8,798 nt of DNA, from NCBI GenBank assembly GCA_964554485.1, contig CAZKOX010000020.1:1-8798 (forward strand), read 5' to 3'. This document shows, piece by piece, positions 6,009 to 8,798 of the stretch. A model generated the notes under the pieces. That model worked only from the letters and a program-made list of their open reading frames with translations, did no database searches and was not told the DNA's origin. The stretch is from JBBQBM01 sp964554485 (GTDB taxonomy: Bacteria; Patescibacteriota; Saccharimonadia; Saccharimonadales; JAGQMS01). The stretch's first letter is position 1. The number at the start of each line of letters is the position of its first letter. The position numbers and the translations under genes are program-made.

Positions 6009-6422
6009 TTAGACTAGTTCGACAGTAGCACCAGCAGCTTCAAGTGCAGCCTTCATAGCGTTAGCTTCGTCTTTAGCAACTTTTTCTTTGACGGCTTTTG
6101 GAGCGGCGTCAACGATAGCTTTAGCTTCGCCAAGACCTAGGCCTGTGGCGTCCTTAACGGCTTTGATGACTGCAACTTTTTGCGCGCCAGCATCTTTTAG
6201 GATGACGTCGAATTCGCTTTTTTCAGCAGCGGCTTCAACAGCTTCGCCGCCAGCAGCAGCTGGTGCAGCTACAGCAGCCGGAGCGGCAGCGCTAACACCC
6301 CAATATTCTTCTAGGAACTTAACAAATTTGCTAAGTTCTAGCGAGCTCATCTTATCTAGCTCGGCGGTTAGTTTTTCGAACTCTTTTGGAGTTTCGACTT
6401 TCTTTGTTGATTCTTCTGACAT
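6009..6422 (-). CDS. rplL: 50S ribosomal protein L7/L12
   Basis: This stalk protein binds L10 as dimers and recruits translation GTPases to the ribosome. At 137 residues it is somewhat longer than the usual 120-125 or so because of a charged N-terminal tail (MSEESTKKVETPKEF). The dimerisation helices (about 15-43, LTAELDKMSSLELSKFVKFLEEYWGV) are followed by an Ala/Pro/Gly hinge (44-66) and the globular C-terminal domain (67-137), including EFDVILKDAGAQKVAVIKAVK and TGLGLGEAKAIVDAAPKAVKE. An AAGGAG lies 7-8 nt before the ATG. The gene follows rplJ by 20 bases and ends at an intrinsic terminator. No rpoB follows, unlike in many bacteria. Confidence 0.98.
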   Translation of the reverse strand: MSEESTKKVETPKEFEKLTAELDKMSSLELSKFVKFLEEYWGVSAAAPAAVAAPAAAGGEAVEAAAEKSEFDVILKDAGAQKVAVIKAVKDATGLGLGEAKAIVDAAPKAVKEKVAKDEANAMKAALEAAGATVELV

Positions 6423-6442
6423 TATATTCTCCTTTAGTTTAC

Positions 6443-6973
6443 TTAATTAATTGTCTTGGCTCGGGCTTCAAGCACTGTGGCAAATTGTCGAAGGTTGCCT
6501 GATAAGACACCCACGAAACCGCTAAGTGGTGCAGCTAGCGTACCAACCAACATGCCACGAAGGGCATCTTTGCTCGGAAGAACCGCTAGGGCTTTGACCT
6601 CTTCGGCGCTCAAAAACTTGCCTTCGGATGTGATGGCACCAACAAATTCCAAGATTCCCTGCTTTTTAGCAAAGCTATGGACGATTTGAGCTGGCGCTAC
6701 TTCATCCTCGGCATTAAAAACATAAAGTAGCTGATCTGTTAGTTCACTAACATCAGTGTCCTTAAATGTCTCATTTCCAAGCATGGCTTGTTTAACAAGA
6801 CGGTTTTTAACGACTTTTACTTTTGTGTTTTGGCTTTTAGCTTCGCGGCGCAATTCTTGCATCGCTTTAACCGTTAGGCCACGATATTTGGCCACGACAG
6901 TTAACTTAGAACTACCAAACAACTCAGATAGTTCTGAGATAAGCTCGGTTTTTTTAATTTTACTTAGTGGCAT
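6443..6973 (-). CDS. rplJ: 50S ribosomal protein L10
   Basis: L10 anchors the L7/L12 stalk to 23S rRNA. The product has 176 residues from the ATG at 6973 (MPLSKIKKTELISELSELFG). A longer frame reaching 7048 runs through the leader terminator and lacks a ribosome-binding site, whereas AGGAG sits 6 nt before this ATG. Family features are VVAKYRGLTVKAMQELRREAK (26-46), VKNRLVKQAM (55-64) and a C-terminal helix (about 150-176) that carries the L12 dimers. The usual upstream genes rplK and rplA are absent; the operon begins with its own promoter and a long leader that suggests feedback by L10. Confidence 0.97.
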   Translation of the reverse strand: MPLSKIKKTELISELSELFGSSKLTVVAKYRGLTVKAMQELRREAKSQNTKVKVVKNRLVKQAMLGNETFKDTDVSELTDQLLYVFNAEDEVAPAQIVHSFAKKQGILEFVGAITSEGKFLSAEEVKALAVLPSKDALRGMLVGTLAAPLSGFVGVLSGNLRQFATVLEARAKTIN

Positions 6974-6994
6974 AGTATCTCCTGTTATTACTCC

Positions 6995-7040
6995 AAAAAA
7001 ACAAAAAACTGTCTTTTTGATTAGCACTTTAAAGACAGTT
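6995..7040 (-). terminator. attenuator terminator in the rplJ leader
   Basis: On the minus strand AACTGTCTTT (7040-7031) pairs with AAAGACAGTT (7016-7007), followed by a tract of 13 T interrupted by one G, ending 22 nt before the rplJ start codon. Standing inside the leader of its own operon, it must be conditional. An earlier AAAGACAGT copy in the leader can pair with the same middle strand and block it. Confidence 0.85.
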
Positions 7041-7108
7041 GAAGACAATCTAAATTGTTTTCACCTTCGGTAGTACTTATTTGTACGGCTACTGTCTTTA
7101 GGCGTAAT
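7031..7108 (-). promoter_or_regulatory. L10-type ribosomal protein leader (rplJ-rplL autoregulation)
   Basis: The leader contains CAGTAG...CTACCGAAGGTGAAAAC (about 7095-7057), which resembles the L10 leader element of Firmicutes with its kink-turn-like CCGAGGU segment. GTAC/GTAC and AGTAG/CTAC pairings form its arm. The first strand includes AAAGACAGT (7099-7091), which can instead pair with ACTGTCTTT (7039-7031), the first half of the terminator. The expected logic is that excess L10-L12 binds and stabilises the arm, frees 7031-7039 to form the terminator, and lowers rplJ-rplL expression. Family assignment is from memory of the motif. Confidence 0.7.
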
Positions 7109-7114
7109 AGTTAT

Positions 7115-7143
7115 ATTATACAGATACAGATGTAAAAACGCAA
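7115..7143 (-). promoter_or_regulatory. promoter of rplJ-rplL
   Basis: On the minus strand TTGCGT (7143-7138), a 17-bp spacer and TATAAT (7120-7115) form a good housekeeping promoter. Transcription would begin near 7108, giving a leader of about 135 nt that contains the L10 element and attenuator. Confidence 0.75.
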
Positions 7144-7157
7144 GGTGCCCTGTAGGC

Positions 7158-7163
7158 TATAAT
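7158..7163 (+). promoter_or_regulatory. -10 box for the GGDEF gene, giving a leaderless message
   Basis: A perfect TATAAT ends 6 bases before the GTG start, so transcription would begin at or within a base or two of the GTG. The expected -35 position overlaps that of the divergent rplJ promoter and shows no consensus. No Shine-Dalgarno sequence precedes the GTG. Confidence 0.5.
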
Positions 7164-7169
7164 ATTGAT

Positions 7170-7757
7170 GTGAAGAAAATATTCAAAAAAATTATACCTG
7201 CCAGATATAACCCTTTTCATTGGCGAAAGGCCGCCTATCATGATTCGCACGGACTTCGAAATCGTGCATGGCTGTTTGATTCAGCAGAACGCCTATACCA
7301 GCAAAAGAAATCTTCATGGGATTTTATTCTTCTCTATATAGATCTTCGAAATTTTAAAGAAGTTAATAATCAATTTTCTCATACCGCAGGTAATGAGGTC
7401 CTGAAGTCGTTCTATGATCTTTTGGAGAAGCAATTTAGAACAACTACTCCAGTAAAATCGTTTAAAGTGCAGCGAAACACCCCAGAAAAAGACATATTAA
7501 TTGTTCGTGAAGGTGGCGACGAATTTGTGGTCTTCTTGCCGATCGGGATTTGTGATAGTGAAAAACGAGGTCTCGCCTTGCAGACGATCAGGAATCGAAT
7601 CAATAACTTGTCGCTCGTCTATGAAGGTATAGACGTATCTGCACGCATAGCAATGGTTTCCTCAACTCCAGGTAAACCGTTTGATGATTTTTCTTCTTTC
7701 TTTTTAGCAGCCGATAAAAAACTAACAAATCTTCATAAAAAAGAAAAAAACAATTAG
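7170..7757 (+). CDS. stand-alone GGDEF-domain protein
   Basis: The product has 195 residues, with a basic N-terminus (1-20), no membrane segment and no sensory domain; a GGDEF domain fills the rest. GGDEF enzymes make cyclic di-GMP from two GTP. The signature is intact: REGGDEF (113-119), with metal-binding D58 in YIDLRNFKEVNN. The segment NNQFSHTAGNEVL (66-78) aligns with the family's NDxxGHxxGDxxL; N66 keeps the guanine-contacting Asn, but the guanine-recognition Asp is replaced by N75. The C-terminal AK..GRN motif is loose (AADKKLTNLHKKEKNN), and no RxxD inhibitory site is clear. It may be a diguanylate cyclase, a variant with altered nucleotide choice, or a nucleotide-binding effector. 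The start is GTG at 7170. It is divergent from rplJ and overlaps the next gene tail-to-tail at 7754-7757. Confidence 0.88.
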   Translation: MKKIFKKIIPARYNPFHWRKAAYHDSHGLRNRAWLFDSAERLYQQKKSSWDFILLYIDLRNFKEVNNQFSHTAGNEVLKSFYDLLEKQFRTTTPVKSFKVQRNTPEKDILIVREGGDEFVVFLPIGICDSEKRGLALQTIRNRINNLSLVYEGIDVSARIAMVSSTPGKPFDDFSSFFLAADKKLTNLHKKEKNN

Positions 7758-8798
7758 CCCCAAAGCAATGGGTGTACTTCTCTAACCTGTTGCTTAATTC
7801 CTGAGGATGCACTACGGATATTCTTGCTTATGAGTTTTTTAGTTTGTTCGTAGTTAAGATCTAAATGGAAGCGGACCAAATGACCCATTAAGACGGCATA
7901 TTGTGCCTGATCCTCAAAGCCAGCAGCTTGCAGCAGGCTGTAAAGCTCAAGACTTAGATCGAAGGACTGTTCAAATATATCGGAAATACCCGCTTCCTCT
8001 ATCACTTTCGGAATATCATAGCCATAACGCGGCGTTAAGTTCTGGAGCACAACGTTATTAACCGGAGTGGTTTTCAGTAAATCATAAAGTTGGCTAAACT
8101 CTCCTACAGCATCAAAGCTATAGCTGATACTTTGTGTGTCGCTTGGTATGTTTTCGTGTTTTGTGAAACTTTTGAGAAGTTCCGACTTTTTTTCATAACT
8201 CAGATCATCAATTAGTTTCTTAATTGACGCGGGGCTGTGGTTGGATTGTTTAAAAATCAAGTATTCTAGAATCTCGAATTCATTTCGCGGTGAGTGTCCA
8301 GTGAGCACTATCTCTGGCCTAGGCCGCTCAGCGTCGATATTTGGCAGTAACTGATAAAGCTCTTGGCTAACATTACTTGTTTCGGGCGTTAATTCTGAAT
8401 ATTTTTGACTGTCAGTCGTTTCAACCGTGAGTATTGTGCTGACTGGAAGCAGACCAAAGCACAATTCGGTTGCTTTAGTTTTTAAAACTTCAACCTTGAA
8501 AGGTTTTTGATTTCGTAACGCCTGTGTTGCAAAATATTTCGAAAGGTCGGCAACTGCCTTTTGGTAGTTTTCGATAAGTTTGTTGTTTATAAGATCGTAC
8601 GCGCCCAAAACCTTTTTGCCGAAATTTTTTGGTCGATAGTAAGTAAGCTTTTTGTCCGGCAAAGTTGTAGCTAAGATGCTATTTCGCGGATCTGCTAATG
8701 CTTTAGTTGCCACTAAAAATGACAGATTTTGGGTGTTGCTAAGAGTTTGTTTTTGCTCATTTAGTGCTACCGGTAGCACTTTTTCGGCTTTTTTGATT
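7754..8798 (-). CDS. degenerate tandem-ThyX-like protein (partial, N-terminus outside)
   Basis: The frame is open to the right edge, so the 341 residues from the GTG at 8779 are probably an internal part; six more in-frame codons (I-K-K-A-E-K) precede it. The layout recalls long proteins with two flavin-dependent thymidylate synthase (ThyX)-like halves. The end of half one is NKLIENYQKAVADLSKYF...KATELCFGLLPVSTILTV (66-119). Half two has YSFDAVGEFSQLYDLL (220-235), NLTPRYGYDIPKVIEEAGI (247-265), QYAVLMGHLVRFHLDLNYEQTKKLI (293-317) and EVHPLLWG at the end. The ThyX signature RHRxxSxNExSxR is lost (DLLKTTPVNNVVLQ stands in its place), so catalysis of dUMP methylation is unlikely; an RNA- or nucleotide-binding or structural role is possible. 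The assignment is from remembered family patterns. Its stop overlaps that of the GGDEF gene. Confidence 0.6.
   Translation of the reverse strand, partial: IKKAEKVLPVALNEQKQTLSNTQNLSFLVATKALADPRNSILATTLPDKKLTYYRPKNFGKKVLGAYDLINNKLIENYQKAVADLSKYFATQALRNQKPFKVEVLKTKATELCFGLLPVSTILTVETTDSQKYSELTPETSNVSQELYQLLPNIDAERPRPEIVLTGHSPRNEFEILEYLIFKQSNHSPASIKKLIDDLSYEKKSELLKSFTKHENIPSDTQSISYSFDAVGEFSQLYDLLKTTPVNNVVLQNLTPRYGYDIPKVIEEAGISDIFEQSFDLSLELYSLLQAAGFEDQAQYAVLMGHLVRFHLDLNYEQTKKLISKNIRSASSGIKQQVREVHPLLWG

Noticed and set aside
6088..6450. 120-residue plus-strand frame opposite rplL
   Set aside because: It is an Ala/Ser-rich antisense shadow of the L7/L12 hinge and coding sequence.
6974..7048. Longer rplJ frame starting at 7048
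   Set aside because: The extra 25 residues would be encoded by the leader terminator; the ATG at 6973 has a proper ribosome-binding site and matches L10 N-termini.
1..8798. UGA recoded as glycine, as in SR1/Gracilibacteria
   Set aside because: Known genes end at their expected lengths under the standard code and contain no internal TGA; the regulator also ends naturally at a TGA.
1..8798. CRISPR arrays, insertion sequences, tRNA or rRNA genes
   Set aside because: No repeated units with spacers, transposase motifs, terminal repeats flanking a gene, or tRNA-like T-loops were seen.

Overview
This window most resembles a Candidate Phyla Radiation genome, probably Saccharibacteria (TM7). That is an inference from protein style, not a database match. 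It rests on compact DnaX and DnaB, a short coiled-coil/beta protein of a kind I associate with CPR genomes, a degenerate tandem-ThyX-like protein, moderately AT-rich coding sequence and mostly TAA stops. The reading frames agree with the standard bacterial code (UGA is a stop).

Layout, left to right. Almost everything reads on the minus strand. Positions 1-11 hold only the first codons of a gene leaving the window. Next are a polytopic membrane protein (71-1270, possibly GT-C-like), replicative helicase dnaB (1294-2673) and clamp-loader dnaX (2673-4118). dnaX and dnaB overlap by one base, so they form a replication operon. The dnaX linker carries a slippery A-run followed at once by a stop in the -1 frame, a layout like the E. 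coli tau/gamma frameshift site. Upstream of dnaX lies a gene-free stretch of about 600 bases. It has a consensus sigma70-type promoter, long complementary helices and a terminator hairpin, and so looks like a highly expressed structured RNA of about 540 nt that I cannot assign to a known family. Further on are a conserved-looking hypothetical protein (4829-5338) and a winged-helix (OmpR/PhoB-type) regulator without a receiver domain (5497-5913), whose base and codon use differs from its neighbours.

The rplJ-rplL operon (6973 to 6009) has its own promoter, an L10-type leader with a terminator/antiterminator switch, and a clear intrinsic terminator. It lacks the usual rplK-rplA and rpoB-rpoC neighbours. 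Divergent from it is a lone GGDEF-domain protein (7170-7757), apparently translated from a leaderless message. It meets tail-to-tail a degenerate tandem-ThyX-like protein that enters from the right edge (7754-8798).

Three perfect DnaA boxes (TTATCCACA) lie at 3128, 5441 and 5856. The points most worth following are the unassigned RNA, the dnaX frameshift site, the rplJ attenuator, the GGDEF substitution at the guanine-recognition position, and the DnaA boxes.
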